64,000 nt of DNA, taken from assembly GCF_000230975.2 (NCBI RefSeq), contig NC_021172.1, forward strand, positions 3,162,001 through 3,226,000. Direction: 5' to 3'. A program made the position numbers and the translations under genes. Each line of letters opens with the position of its first letter. Position 1 is the first letter of the stretch. The notes under the pieces are model-generated. The model saw only the letters and a program-made list of their open reading frames with translations. It searched no databases and was not told the origin of the DNA. The stretch is from Hyphomicrobium denitrificans 1NES1 (GTDB lineage: Bacteria > Pseudomonadota > Alphaproteobacteria > Rhizobiales > Hyphomicrobiaceae). Of this stretch, positions 18,807 to 27,839 are shown piece by piece.

Positions 18807-19082
18807 ATGATGAGTGAGAGTTGCGTCGACTTGCAAATCCTTCGCGCGCGCATGACGGGCCTTGGCGAACGTCTCGACAGCGTCTGGTCAACCCAGTTGC
18901 GCGAGCATCTCCATCTCGATCGCGGCACGAAGGAATGCGCGTACTGGCATTCGGGTTATCATCAGGCGCTTGCCGACCTCATCAGCCTAATTGAAGGGCC
19001 GAGACCTATCTCCGGCATCGTGGGCAGGTCCAGTCCGTCCCCGTTGGCCGGCCCGGGTGCAGAAAGTTTCCAACCGGCATGA
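18807..19082 (+). CDS. Small conserved-looking protein of unknown function
   Basis: A 91-residue frame. The best-looking part is RMTGLGERLDSVWSTQLREHLHLDRGTKECAYWHSGYHQALADLISLIEG, a compact helical segment; the tail is Pro/Ser-rich and may be unstructured. Two tandem ATG codons (18807, 18810) are candidate starts behind GGGGACG. Its last 77 bases are antisense to the end of the next gene on the opposite strand. No family was recognised. Confidence 0.5.
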   Translation: MMSESCVDLQILRARMTGLGERLDSVWSTQLREHLHLDRGTKECAYWHSGYHQALADLISLIEGPRPISGIVGRSSPSPLAGPGAESFQPA

Positions 19083-19359
19083 ACTGGTGGAACATCTCGC
19101 ACTCTTTTTCGAAAGCTTGCTGCGGCTGAGCGAAGTGGCGGAACTTGAACTGCGATGCCGTACCAATTCGATCCTTGAGTATCGATTTCAGGTCCTCGCC
19201 AGCGCTGCCGACAAAGGTAATTGAGAAGCGACCGAAATTATCGATAAAGCCCAGGGCATAGGCGCCGGGGCAATTCTCGACGAGTTCTTCCTCGATCGTG
19301 TCGGCGACCAGATCAAACGGGCCTCGCAATCCGGTTCCGGGCAATTCCTGCTGCGTCAT
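19006..19359 (-). CDS. Conserved hypothetical protein downstream of fliK
   Basis: A 117-residue protein starting 11 bases after fliK, so probably in the fliF-fliK transcript. The segment GAYALGFIDNFGRFSITFVGSAGEDLKSILKDRI resembles the start of a small GIY-YIG-like fold. The region FEKECEMFHQF followed by a C-terminal HPGRPTGTDWTCPRC with a Cys-x-x-Cys pair suggests a metal site. Nuclease activity is not asserted; the catalytic residues could not be confirmed. Its 3' end overlaps the opposite-strand gene by 77 bases. Confidence 0.55.
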   Translation of the reverse strand: MTQQELPGTGLRGPFDLVADTIEEELVENCPGAYALGFIDNFGRFSITFVGSAGEDLKSILKDRIGTASQFKFRHFAQPQQAFEKECEMFHQFMPVGNFLHPGRPTGTDWTCPRCRR

Positions 19360-19370
19360 ATCAACGGATC

Positions 19371-20885
19371 CTAAATATAGATCGCATTGGCCTGCCGGCC
19401 GCTCGCAACGTCTGGAGCCGGCGACGTCTTTTGATTGTTGTCGCGCTGGCGTTGCTGTGACTGATCCGGCATTCCACCCTCGCGCCGCGGCATGCTCTCA
19501 TCCTGCCGCCCGGCGAAGTTTGCGCGCGCCTGACTTCCATCCTGGAACGAAGAGCCGCTGTTGTTCAGCGAGTTGTTCAAGGTCGAATTGGACCCGGCCG
19601 AAATGTCGGCGATCTTCAAGCTCTTCACGTCATAGCCCGCATCCCGCAGGCTTTGCTCCAACCCCTTACGGTCATCGTCGAGCAGTTTGGCGGTCGAGGC
19701 TTTCGATGCCTCGGCGTCGATATCGAGGGCGCTGGACTTGAGGCTGAGCTTCAATCTTACCGTTCCGAGATCAGATGGCGAAAGCGTCAAATCGATCGTT
19801 CTCAATACCTGCCCAGTAACCGGAGGGCGGTCCGTCATTTGTGAGGGGTTAGAAACCTGGGCGTTGCTGCTATCGTCAGCAAGAGCCGTGAGCACGCCAC
19901 TCCGGACCTGCTGCGTTGCTGCCGACATCCCCGAGATTTCCGGGCTATCCTGCGATATATGCTCGGCGGGTGCCGCAACGGCGGTGTCCACAATCCGGCG
20001 CGTGCTCACGTCAGTTGTGCCGGACTGCTCACGAGAGCCGGGCCTGCCGTCCTGTGCACCGCTGAAGTTTTGCTGTGTCGCCGCGTTGTTTGCGGGCGCC
20101 TGACCTACCGCTCGTGGCGTCATCATATCGGCGGATGCTTTGCTCACACCGTCCTCGCCTCTGCTCGTGGTAGCCCCGGTCAACGCCGCCAACGGATTTT
20201 CCTTGCTCCCCTTGCTCGTCAGGGTTTCGAAAACCCGTGTGCTCGATGCGGCGTTGGCATCGTCAAAAACCCAGTGCGCTTCGCGAGCATGAACCATAAC
20301 AGGGGTCGCCATAGTTTCTTCGCTCGTCGAATCGCTCACTTGCGCCGTCGAGTCTTGCGCCGCCAGAAGCCGCTGCTTGGCATCCAACAAGGCCACGACA
20401 CTGGCTTGCCTGAGCAGATGGCCGGGGAGGGCCGCGGTCTTGAGGTTCGTCGGAGTGCTCTTGCTGTCATCATTCGACGCCTGATCCTGCGCTGTTCGGA
20501 GTGCGATCTCCGCGCCCCAACCCGCTGGCGGCGTCGCCGGAACTGACGCCGGCGCATTGCCGGGCGGCGTTTGGCTGCCGAGCGTATCGATAGTGGCCTC
20601 AAACGACTTTTCCGAGTCGTCGTCTTTTTCGTTTCCGCGATGTGATTTTTCCGAAGCTTTGGCGGTCGTATCGATCGACTTGAAGGCAGAATGATTATCG
20701 CGGCGTTCGGCTTTATCGATGGAACGGTCGCGGACGCGATCATTTGAGCCGTCGGTATCTTGCTGTTTTTGGATCGGCTTCGAACCAGCACGGTGCGCTT
20801 GCGCATTGGATTTCGCCGACGCCGACTTTGAAAGCGTATCGATGATGCTTTGGCTTTGGGCGGCGCGAGAAGCTGCTTCCGTCAT
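19371..20885 (-). CDS. fliK: Flagellar hook-length control protein FliK
   Basis: A 504-residue exported ruler that stops hook growth and switches the export gate to filament substrates. The first 340 residues are low-complexity and rich in Ser, Thr, Ala, Asp and Lys, as is usual. The C-terminal hook domain spans about 345-430 (VTGQVLRTIDLTLSPSDLGTVRLKLSLKSSALDID...LEQSLRDAGYDVKSLKI), followed by a Gln/Arg-rich tail. It overlaps motC by four bases, the rhizobial motB-motC-fliK order; older rhizobial literature calls this gene motD. Confidence 0.88.
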   Translation of the reverse strand: MTEAASRAAQSQSIIDTLSKSASAKSNAQAHRAGSKPIQKQQDTDGSNDRVRDRSIDKAERRDNHSAFKSIDTTAKASEKSHRGNEKDDDSEKSFEATIDTLGSQTPPGNAPASVPATPPAGWGAEIALRTAQDQASNDDSKSTPTNLKTAALPGHLLRQASVVALLDAKQRLLAAQDSTAQVSDSTSEETMATPVMVHAREAHWVFDDANAASSTRVFETLTSKGSKENPLAALTGATTSRGEDGVSKASADMMTPRAVGQAPANNAATQQNFSGAQDGRPGSREQSGTTDVSTRRIVDTAVAAPAEHISQDSPEISGMSAATQQVRSGVLTALADDSSNAQVSNPSQMTDRPPVTGQVLRTIDLTLSPSDLGTVRLKLSLKSSALDIDAEASKASTAKLLDDDRKGLEQSLRDAGYDVKSLKIADISAGSNSTLNNSLNNSGSSFQDGSQARANFAGRQDESMPRREGGMPDQSQQRQRDNNQKTSPAPDVASGRQANAIYI

Positions 20886-22174
20886 TTCACGATCCCCGAC
20901 ATGACCATATCGGCCTCTTTGATCGCCGCATCGGCGCTTTCGACTGCGCTTGAGACGAGGGCCAATTCATGGGGCGACGGTGAACTTTCGACGCCCTTTC
21001 GCTCACTTAGTTTGGGGGCTTCATCGTCAGCAGCAATTTTATCTGACGTGACGGTGTGTGCGATGTATCCCGCAACCTCATGTATCTCGATATCGCTGTC
21101 GGAAAGGCGATCGACCGCGATTTGATGCAGGGCAGTCAGCGCCTCGGCCGCACGCGTGGTCGGCGCATTGGCAGCAGCTTCGTAAAGTGTAGCCCTGTCG
21201 ACATCCTCCGCAGAGTCCGGCTTTAACGATAAAGCTTCTCTCGCCGCTGCTCTTGCAAGAACGATCCGGCCCGGCGGCAGCGCCACAGCGGCCATCGCAA
21301 GGAATAGATCTATTCTTGACTGCTTATCCGCCGTTGATGTTGCAGTCGTTAGTTTATCGACTACGTCGCCACTATCGAGTTCCTCGCGCTTCGCGACGGC
21401 GGCCGAAAAATCGCGAAAGAGCTTCCAGGCATATATGGATCTTCCAAAGCGCCGGAGATAGTCGGCCATCAGCAGCATGGCGCGGGTCTTGTCGCCACTG
21501 CCGATCAGAACAGGAATTTCGCGACGCGCTGCCGCCTCCTCGATGGCGGTATGGGGGCAAGCAAGACGTGCTTCATCGAGCAGTGCAATAGCCTTTGCAT
21601 CGTCGTGGCCGATATAAAATGACGCTCGCGCCAATGCGAAAGGTCCGACCAGACTTACGTCGAGGGATCTTGGATCGACGTCGGCCAAAAGTTTACGGGC
21701 CGCATTCATCTTTCCTTGCGCATATTGCATGATGCCCTGCGCCAGCATCCGGTCCGCCTCATAGCGCGAATCGTCTTCGGCCAGCGGTTTCAATACCCCG
21801 TAGTCTCCTCCGCTGAGCACGTAAACGAACGCGCCGCGAACGTTGGCGTAGCTATCCCAATCCCGCTTTTCGAAATGCCGTAGGACCCCGGAGATTTCCG
21901 ACAAGAGCCGGCCTTGATCTGCGAGCGCACCATGATCGCCATGCACAACACGATCCTGCACGGTTCCCAACCGTTCGACCAATCGGCTAAGTTCGGCGCT
22001 CTTTTCAATCTTGACGTTCGGATCACCTATCGCCGCTTCCATTTTTCGGTTTGGACGCGGAGCTGGCATTGCGACACGAGAAACGAGGCTTGGCTTCAGA
22101 TAGAAATAAGCGCCCGCTCCTATGCCGGAAAGCAGCACGACCGCAGCGCCAGCGATCAATGCCAAACGCTTCAT
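20882..22174 (-). CDS. motC: Periplasmic motility protein MotC
   Basis: A 430-residue protein found in Hyphomicrobiales, where it associates with MotB in the periplasm and is needed for motor rotation. An N-terminal signal/anchor (LALIAGAAVVLLSGIGAGAYFYL) is followed by a helical, repeat-like body with recurrent Ala-rich helices (for example GKMNAARKLLADVDPRSLDVSLVGPFALARASFYIG). Start and stop overlap motB and fliK by four bases each. Its dedicated chaperone MotE is encoded in the motA-fliP run further right. Confidence 0.9.
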   Translation of the reverse strand: MKRLALIAGAAVVLLSGIGAGAYFYLKPSLVSRVAMPAPRPNRKMEAAIGDPNVKIEKSAELSRLVERLGTVQDRVVHGDHGALADQGRLLSEISGVLRHFEKRDWDSYANVRGAFVYVLSGGDYGVLKPLAEDDSRYEADRMLAQGIMQYAQGKMNAARKLLADVDPRSLDVSLVGPFALARASFYIGHDDAKAIALLDEARLACPHTAIEEAAARREIPVLIGSGDKTRAMLLMADYLRRFGRSIYAWKLFRDFSAAVAKREELDSGDVVDKLTTATSTADKQSRIDLFLAMAAVALPPGRIVLARAAAREALSLKPDSAEDVDRATLYEAAANAPTTRAAEALTALHQIAVDRLSDSDIEIHEVAGYIAHTVTSDKIAADDEAPKLSERKGVESSPSPHELALVSSAVESADAAIKEADMVMSGIVK

Positions 22175-23478
22175 TTCTTGGCCTCTTTGATGAGGATGTC
22201 GATCCGCCGATTTTGAGGTGCTTCGGTATCGGACGGAACCTTCGGATCCCTATCGGCGCGACCTTCTATGGCTACGAAGCGCGTTTCCGAAATGCCACCG
22301 CGGACGAGCATGTAGTAAGCCATTTGCGCCCGAGCGGCGGACAGGCGCCAGTTGTCATAGTTGCCGTGCTTATACGCACGGCTGTCGGTATGGCCCCGTA
22401 TCACGATGTTACCGGGCTGAGCTTTGAGAACGTCGCCTACCTTGCCCATCGCGAGCACCAGCTCAGGACGTGGCTTTGCCGAGCCGACCTCGAACATGCC
22501 GAAGTCCGCGTCATCGAGCAGGCTAACAAGCAACCCTTCGGATGTCGCTTTTACCTCGATTTCGGGCGCCGCATGGGAAACCTTGGACAAAGCGCTGCTG
22601 ATGTCCTCCTGCAGCTTTTTGGCTTTTGCCTCGTTGTTCGCGTTGTCCGCATTGTCTAACGGCTTTGGTGCGGTTGCGGCTTGGTTCTTGGCCTCAGCAG
22701 CCGGGCCAGCTTGTTCCGTGTCCTTTCCTTCGAGCGAGCGAGCAGCTTGCTTCTGGTCCTTGCCTTCGAGCGAACGGGCAGTCTGCGTTGCGTCCTTACC
22801 CGCCACGCTGGGTGGCGGCGTAACCACCTTTGATACCTCTGCTGGAGCTGCCGGTGCGGCCGGCTGGGGCTGCGTGGCGGGCTTTTCGATGACCTGCGAT
22901 TTTCCGGTCCGTCGATTGATGCGATCAAAGGGATCGCTGATGTTACCATCCGACGGGCTCGCCGCCGTCATCGCCTGACTAGCTTTGGCTTCGTCCGCAA
23001 GCTTATCCAGAAGCTGGCCTGGATTGTCGAAGAGTGCCTCTTCCTTTTGCGCCTCCACACGCTTGCCGCCGGCGGAAGCGCTCGTCTTTTGCGCCTCCTC
23101 GTCCATTGCCTCGCCGATGCTATCTTTTGTTGCCTTCGGCGCATTGAGCTTCTGCTTCAGGGCAAGCTGCTTGTTCAGGCCTTTCTTGCTTTTTTCATCG
23201 CTCTGCTTGTTGTCTATTTCGTTCAAGTCTTCCAGACCCTTGGGCGCAGCAAAACGATCCGTCAATCGCATCGGATTAAAGTAGGCTGCCACCTGGACAA
23301 TGGTCTTCTTGTCCGCGGCATTGATGAGCCACATGACGAGAAAGAATGCCATCATGGCCGTCATGAAGTCCGCGTAGGCGATCTTCCAGACACCGCCATG
23401 ATGCTCTTCATCGGTATTGCGACGGCGCCGCACGATGACCAGTGGTTGCGATGAAACATCTTCCTGACCGTTGCTCAT
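22171..23478 (-). CDS. motB: Flagellar stator protein MotB
   Basis: The stator subunit anchored to peptidoglycan, 435 residues. The single membrane helix holds the proton-carrying aspartate at D37 (WKIAYADFMTAMMAFFLVMWL). A long, charged periplasmic linker (60-300) is followed by an OmpA-like peptidoglycan-binding domain (VIRGHTDSRAY, NWRLSAARAQMAYYML, PQNRRIDILI). The linker is longer than in enterobacteria and includes a 12-residue tandem repeat. It overlaps fliH and motC by four bases. Its partner MotA is encoded about 14 kb to the right. Confidence 0.95.
   Translation of the reverse strand: MSNGQEDVSSQPLVIVRRRRNTDEEHHGGVWKIAYADFMTAMMAFFLVMWLINAADKKTIVQVAAYFNPMRLTDRFAAPKGLEDLNEIDNKQSDEKSKKGLNKQLALKQKLNAPKATKDSIGEAMDEEAQKTSASAGGKRVEAQKEEALFDNPGQLLDKLADEAKASQAMTAASPSDGNISDPFDRINRRTGKSQVIEKPATQPQPAAPAAPAEVSKVVTPPPSVAGKDATQTARSLEGKDQKQAARSLEGKDTEQAGPAAEAKNQAATAPKPLDNADNANNEAKAKKLQEDISSALSKVSHAAPEIEVKATSEGLLVSLLDDADFGMFEVGSAKPRPELVLAMGKVGDVLKAQPGNIVIRGHTDSRAYKHGNYDNWRLSAARAQMAYYMLVRGGISETRFVAIEGRADRDPKVPSDTEAPQNRRIDILIKEAKK
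22711..22800 (-). repeat. 36-base tandem repeat within motB
   Basis: Two full units and half of a third encode GKDATQTARSLE, GKDQKQAARSLE and GKDTEQ, starting at about residue 227 in the periplasmic linker of MotB. The units are in frame and the last half-unit runs into similar Ala/Glu/Lys sequence. Such an array could change length by slippage. Confidence 0.8.
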
Positions 23479-24065
23479 GTCGCCGCCGCCTCAAGTTCCG
23501 AGATCCACGCGGCAATGTTTGCCTCGATCGCCGTATCCTCGATATGAGCACGAATGTCCGGCGACGTAGCTTCAGAATAACCGATTTGAAACGCCTCGTT
23601 CGCCAGACGTCCGCGCAGATGCTCCAAGACTTCGGCCGGGGCCTCGATGTGGACTTTGGCACCTTCGACGAGCGCTCGGGTAATGGCCCCTTCCAAGTCT
23701 TGCATGGCGCGTTCCCGCAACTTCTCGACAAGCCACGGACGAAGGAGAGTTGCGACGCGCTCTCCGATTGCGCGCTCAATCAGCTTCACTGCGCCATCCA
23801 ATCGCGCGGCAAGCACGTCGGCGCACTCTTGCCGGAATGCGTTGCGTTCCAGGTTGAGCCGTTCGAGAAACAGCGTTTCCGCTTCTGCGAGTCTCACTTC
23901 TGCATCGGCTTGGGCTTCGGCGTGACCGTCGGAGAGGCCTTGCTGATAGCCATCCTCGAACGCAGATTTGAGCTCCGTCTCCCGGTCAGGCTTCTCTTCG
24001 CCGGTTTCCGGACAACCGAAGTCTGAAAGCATCGGAAATGCCGGACTGTGCACCCTGGCCGTCAT
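23475..24065 (-). CDS. fliH: FliH-like flagellar export ATPase regulator
   Basis: A 196-residue cytoplasmic protein expected to hold the ATPase FliI inactive and dock it at the export gate. The features are those of the FliH/HrpE family: a variable N-terminus, a charged Ala/Glu coiled coil (about 25-90, GYQQGLSDGHAEAQADAEVRL), and a C-terminal domain with LVEGAKVHIEAPAEVLEHLRGRL. Sequence conservation in this family is low, so the call leans on position after fliF. The start at 24065 is fixed by the ATGA overlap with the fliF stop. Confidence 0.75.
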   Translation of the reverse strand: MTARVHSPAFPMLSDFGCPETGEEKPDRETELKSAFEDGYQQGLSDGHAEAQADAEVRLAEAETLFLERLNLERNAFRQECADVLAARLDGAVKLIERAIGERVATLLRPWLVEKLRERAMQDLEGAITRALVEGAKVHIEAPAEVLEHLRGRLANEAFQIGYSEATSPDIRAHIEDTAIEANIAAWISELEAAAT

Positions 24066-25741
24066 CCGTTCTTGACCCAATGCTTCATGATGGCCGTTGC
24101 CTGCTCTTCGTCACGGTCGATGATCGCGCCGAGCTTTTCGACGGGGCCGAAGGCCAGCGAGCGGCCGAATGATAAGCCGTCCCCGGCAAAGCCCGACGAG
24201 CCGAAGTCGGCATCGAATGGATTGGCGCCGGGTTCAAGGAGCGGCGAAGCCATTTCCGGCATATCTAGGGGCGCAGCAACTCCACTCGCATCCGGTCCTG
24301 AGAGTGCCGCGATCGGGCCACCTCCTTCGATGGCTGCAGCCGAACCGCCAGCCAGCAATGAACGCATCACGGGCTTGAATCCCGCGAGTACGACGATGGC
24401 AGCGACGAGAAGGATGGTGAGCGATTTTATTCCTGTTCCGGCGAGCGCCATCAACATCGCGGTCCAGTCGACGCTCGAAGCGGCGCTCTCGCCAATGGGA
24501 GATTGAGCGAATTCGACCGCCGCAACGCTGATGCGATCACCGCGCTTGGTATCGAGACCGGCGGCAGAAAGCGCCACCTTCTCGATTTCGGCAACCTGCT
24601 TGTCGATGTCTTCGCTTTTCGCGTCTTTGCCGATGATTTCAGAAAGGCGCTTCTTGTTGACGACTACGGCGAGCGAAATATTGTCGACCTTGTAGCCTTC
24701 ACTGGTGGTCGAGGCCGATTTCGAACTGATTTCGTAATTCGTCGTTTCTTCTTTTCGATCCTGCGCCCGCTTGCTCTGCTCCTTTGAATTCGTAGGCGCC
24801 TCATTAGGAATGTTCTGGTCGACGCTGACGTCGGTTTTTCCGGAACCGTCGGTTGAGCTTTGCGCTTCTTTGACGATGCGTGTCGACCGCTCGACCTTGG
24901 ATTCCGGATCGTATTTCGTCTCTGTCGTCTGATGCTTGTCGATGTTGAGGCGTGCGATCGCGCTCACTTCGAAATTATCGATGCCGAGATAAGGCGACAG
25001 GGCGCGGCGTACGCTGTCCTGAACCTGCTTCGAGATCGTGCGCTCAAGATCGAGCATTTGCACCGGCACATCGCCGGATGGGCCGCCGTTGCCGCCCAAC
25101 AGAGTTCCGTCCGTGCCGATGACTTGGACCTCGTCTGGTTTCATATCCGGAATGGCCGCGGCGATAAGGTGCTTGATGGCCGGTGCCGCCGTCGCGTCAC
25201 CTGCGACGTCGGTTTTAATAACCACAGAAGCTGTCGGCGTCTGCTTGCTTGTCCGCAAGGCGTTCTGATCCGGAAGGAAGATGTGCACGCGGGCAGCCCG
25301 AATTCCCTTCAGGTATTGGATTGTACGCGAGAGTTCGCCCTCAAGCGCCCTGACGCGCGTGACCTCCTGCATGAACGAGGTCAGACCCAGCGCTCCGAGC
25401 TTGTCGAAGAGTTCGTATCCGGCGTTCGGGCTTCCAGGCAGACCTTTTTCGGCGAGCAGGGCCCGGGCCTGCTCGGCTTGCCCGATCGGCACACCGAGCT
25501 TCGTTCCGTCCGAACTTGCCTCGAACGGAATGCCGGCTTGCGCCAGTTCGCGGCCCATGCTGCTGACGTCAGGGGGGGTCAAGCCGACGTAAAGCGTCTC
25601 GAAGCTCGAGCGCGAGGCGAAATAGCTGCCGATCGATATCAGCGCAAAGACCAGAAAGCCCGCGGCTCCGAGCGCCATCAAGCGCTGCCGTCCCAGGCCC
25701 TTGAGACTGCTGTAAAGATTCTGGAATTGACGCCAATCCAT
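24062..25741 (-). CDS. fliF: Flagellar MS-ring protein FliF
   Basis: Forms the membrane ring on which the motor is built; 559 residues. It has an N-terminal membrane helix (about 22-42), the YscJ/FliF ring-building region with YVGLTPPDVSSMGRELAQAGIPFE and RVHIFLPDQNALR, a large periplasmic domain, a second helix (about GIKSLTILLVAAIVVLAGF) and a C-terminal cytoplasmic tail for FliG (AIIDRDEEQATAIMKHWVKNG). The start at 25741 (MDWRQFQNLY) fits the family; a longer frame adds 33 unlikely residues. It heads the fliF-fliH-motB-motC-fliK operon. Confidence 0.96.
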   Translation of the reverse strand: MDWRQFQNLYSSLKGLGRQRLMALGAAGFLVFALISIGSYFASRSSFETLYVGLTPPDVSSMGRELAQAGIPFEASSDGTKLGVPIGQAEQARALLAEKGLPGSPNAGYELFDKLGALGLTSFMQEVTRVRALEGELSRTIQYLKGIRAARVHIFLPDQNALRTSKQTPTASVVIKTDVAGDATAAPAIKHLIAAAIPDMKPDEVQVIGTDGTLLGGNGGPSGDVPVQMLDLERTISKQVQDSVRRALSPYLGIDNFEVSAIARLNIDKHQTTETKYDPESKVERSTRIVKEAQSSTDGSGKTDVSVDQNIPNEAPTNSKEQSKRAQDRKEETTNYEISSKSASTTSEGYKVDNISLAVVVNKKRLSEIIGKDAKSEDIDKQVAEIEKVALSAAGLDTKRGDRISVAAVEFAQSPIGESAASSVDWTAMLMALAGTGIKSLTILLVAAIVVLAGFKPVMRSLLAGGSAAAIEGGGPIAALSGPDASGVAAPLDMPEMASPLLEPGANPFDADFGSSGFAGDGLSFGRSLAFGPVEKLGAIIDRDEEQATAIMKHWVKNG

Positions 25742-25882
25742 CGTTCGGACCCTACCGGCATGGTTCCAAGCCGACGGTAGAGAGCGAACCTTGTGTAAAG
25801 GTGACGGGCCGTCCGGCCTGTGTCTCGGCTGCAAAGGCAACCAAGGCGCAGACCGCCGACCCGTCTCGATGGAAAGGGACAG

Positions 25883-25912
25883 AAAATCAGCTCGGCGCCA
25901 GCCGGCGCCGAG
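25883..25912 (-). terminator. Intrinsic terminator of the flagellin gene
   Basis: A perfect 9-base-pair stem (CTCGGCGCC and GGCGCCGAG around a four-base loop) lies ten bases after the flagellin stop codon and is followed on the transcribed strand by CTGATTTTC. It separates the flagellin transcript from fliF. Confidence 0.8.
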
Positions 25913-25921
25913 TCTTATTCA

Positions 25922-26875
25922 TTAGCCGCGGAACAGCGACAGGATGTTCTGGCTCGACTGGTTGGCAATGCTGAGCGCCTGGACGCCGAGCTGCTGCTTA
26001 ACCTGTAATGCCTGAAGTTTGGTCGATTCTTGGTTCATGTCCGCGTCGACGAGCTGAGAAACGCCCGTTGTGATCGAATCCATCAACGTCGAAACGAAGT
26101 CGCTCTGCAGGTTGATGCGGGTCTGGTTCGCGCCAAGCCCGGTGGCCGCAGTCGTCATCGCGTCGAGCGCCTTCTGAACCGACTGGACATAGCCAGAGAG
26201 CGTAGCCTGGTCGGCGGCGCTGTCAGTCAGGTTGCTAATGTCGATGCCCATGATCGACGTGCCGCCCGTCGAGACGACGGCGCCGGTCGAATCACGCTGC
26301 GAGTCGAGGATGCCGCCGGCCGATGCCGACGTGTTGGCATCGAACAGAACGGCCTGCGAGGTATCGACCGTAATGTAGCCGATCGAAACCGAGCCGTCCG
26401 AGCTGCGCGTGAACGAGGAGACGATCGACTTCGTGGCGTTGTAGCCCGTTGCAGACGAATCGACCGAGAGCCAGTTCTCGCCCGAGAAGCTCGCCGAATC
26501 GGCAACGCCCTTAAGCTGGTTCTGGAGTTCGGTGATGTCCGACTGAATCTTGCTGCGGTCGACGCCCGGTCCGAGAGCTGCGGCCAGCTTCTGCTTCATC
26601 TGCGAGACGAGGTCGATGCTGCTGTTCATCGCCGTGTAAGCAACGTTCACAGTGCCCTTGCCAAGACCGAGTGCGTCCTGGACCGTCGAGAGCGCTGCAT
26701 TGTCGGAGCGCATCGACGTCGCGATCGACCAATAAGCGGCGTTATCCGAAGCCGAGGCGACCCTCAAGCCCGTCGAAATACGGCTCTGGGTCGTCAGCAT
26801 GTCCTTTGACGTCTGCTGAAGCGACTGCAGCGCCGTCATCGCCGCAATATTCGTATTAATACTATTCATGCCCAT
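25922..26875 (-). CDS. Flagellin
   Basis: The filament subunit, 317 residues. The conserved N-terminal D0/D1 region (SINTNIAAMTALQSLQQTSKDM...STGLRVASASDNAAYWSIATSM) and C-terminal region (LVDADMNQESTKLQALQVKQQLGVQALSIANQSSQNILSLFRG) flank a short variable part, making it a compact flagellin. Starts at 26875 (MGMNSI) and 26869 (MNSI) both have AAGG-type ribosome sites; the first is listed. It has its own terminator and a 220-base leader and promoter region, and FlbT/FlaF encoded nearby probably govern its expression. It is the only flagellin gene in the window. Confidence 0.96.
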   Translation of the reverse strand: MGMNSINTNIAAMTALQSLQQTSKDMLTTQSRISTGLRVASASDNAAYWSIATSMRSDNAALSTVQDALGLGKGTVNVAYTAMNSSIDLVSQMKQKLAAALGPGVDRSKIQSDITELQNQLKGVADSASFSGENWLSVDSSATGYNATKSIVSSFTRSSDGSVSIGYITVDTSQAVLFDANTSASAGGILDSQRDSTGAVVSTGGTSIMGIDISNLTDSAADQATLSGYVQSVQKALDAMTTAATGLGANQTRINLQSDFVSTLMDSITTGVSQLVDADMNQESTKLQALQVKQQLGVQALSIANQSSQNILSLFRG

Positions 26876-27095
26876 GTCCCTTGTCCTTCTACTCGGCACT
26901 TAATATGCGCGTTACTGGGACATACCGGGTTTGCCGGCTTGGCAGATCGGCTTCATGCCTGTGGCTCAACTCGCCACTCTGTCATGGCCAATCAATTACC
27001 GGAGAGTTATTTCTTAATGGTTACTACCGGGGCGGGTCTCTAAAAGTATTCCTAACCGCCGGGTGCGAGATGGGCGCCGAAATATCTCTTCTGCG

Positions 27096-27839
27096 CTAAC
27101 TGAAAGATTTGACGAGCGCGCCGACGAGCAAGCTCCAGCCGTCGACGAGAACAAAGAACAATATTTTAAGTGGTAGAGACACTACGGTAGGCGGCATCAT
27201 CATCATGCCCATCGCAGTCATAATCGTTGCCACTACAAGATCGATGACGAGGAACGGCAGCGTCACCAGGAAGCCGATTTCGAAACCGCGCCGAAGCTCC
27301 GAGACCATGAACGCGGGAATGAGGACACGAAGGTCGTCGGGCGCGGCTTTCTTTTGCTCACCGAACCGCTCGGCCGACATGTCCTGAAAGATCGCGATGT
27401 CCTTCTCACGTACATTCGCCTTCATAAAGATACGAAACGGCTCGGTCGTGCGCGTATAGCCATCCTGCTGGCTGATTTTATTCTCGACCATCGGCTTGAT
27501 GCCATTGTCCCAAGCCGCCTGAAAGGTCGGCGCCATGACGAACATCGTCATAAACAATGCAAGACTGACAAGAATCAAATTGCTCGGCGTCGTCTGCAGA
27601 CCAAGGCCCGACCGGAGGAAAGACAGGGCGATGACGAACCGCGCAAACGATGTGACCATCATCAACAGGCCGGGAGCGACCGACAGGACGGTCATCACGA
27701 CCAGAAGCTGAACGATTCTGCCGGATACCGAAGCATCGCCTGCGGGAAAGAGCATATTGAGGTCGATCGTCTGGGCGAAGGCGACCGTCGGCGTCAGGAC
27801 CAATATGGCGAGCGAGAGCAGGAACGGTCGCGCGGTCAT
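27096..27839 (-). CDS. fliP: Flagellar export gate protein FliP
   Basis: A 247-residue inner-membrane protein of the FliPQR export channel. It has a cleavable signal (MTARPFLLSLAILVLTPTVAFA) and the family motifs VMTVLSVAPGLLMMVTSFARFVIALSFLRSGLGLQTTP and LIPAFMVSELRRGFEIGFLVTLPFLVIDLVVATIM. The start overlaps the fliL stop by four bases. It closes the long motA-to-fliP run; the flagellin promoter region follows. Confidence 0.97.
   Translation of the reverse strand: MTARPFLLSLAILVLTPTVAFAQTIDLNMLFPAGDASVSGRIVQLLVVMTVLSVAPGLLMMVTSFARFVIALSFLRSGLGLQTTPSNLILVSLALFMTMFVMAPTFQAAWDNGIKPMVENKISQQDGYTRTTEPFRIFMKANVREKDIAIFQDMSAERFGEQKKAAPDDLRVLIPAFMVSELRRGFEIGFLVTLPFLVIDLVVATIMTAMGMMMMPPTVVSLPLKILFFVLVDGWSLLVGALVKSFS

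Noticed and set aside
24860..25780. Plus-strand frame of 306 codons opposite fliF
   Set aside because: Fully antisense to fliF and of Arg/Asp/Leu-rich shadow composition.
26876..27095. Sigma-54 type promoter before the flagellin gene
   Set aside because: No sequence with correctly spaced GG and GC elements was found; the flagellar promoters may be of another class.
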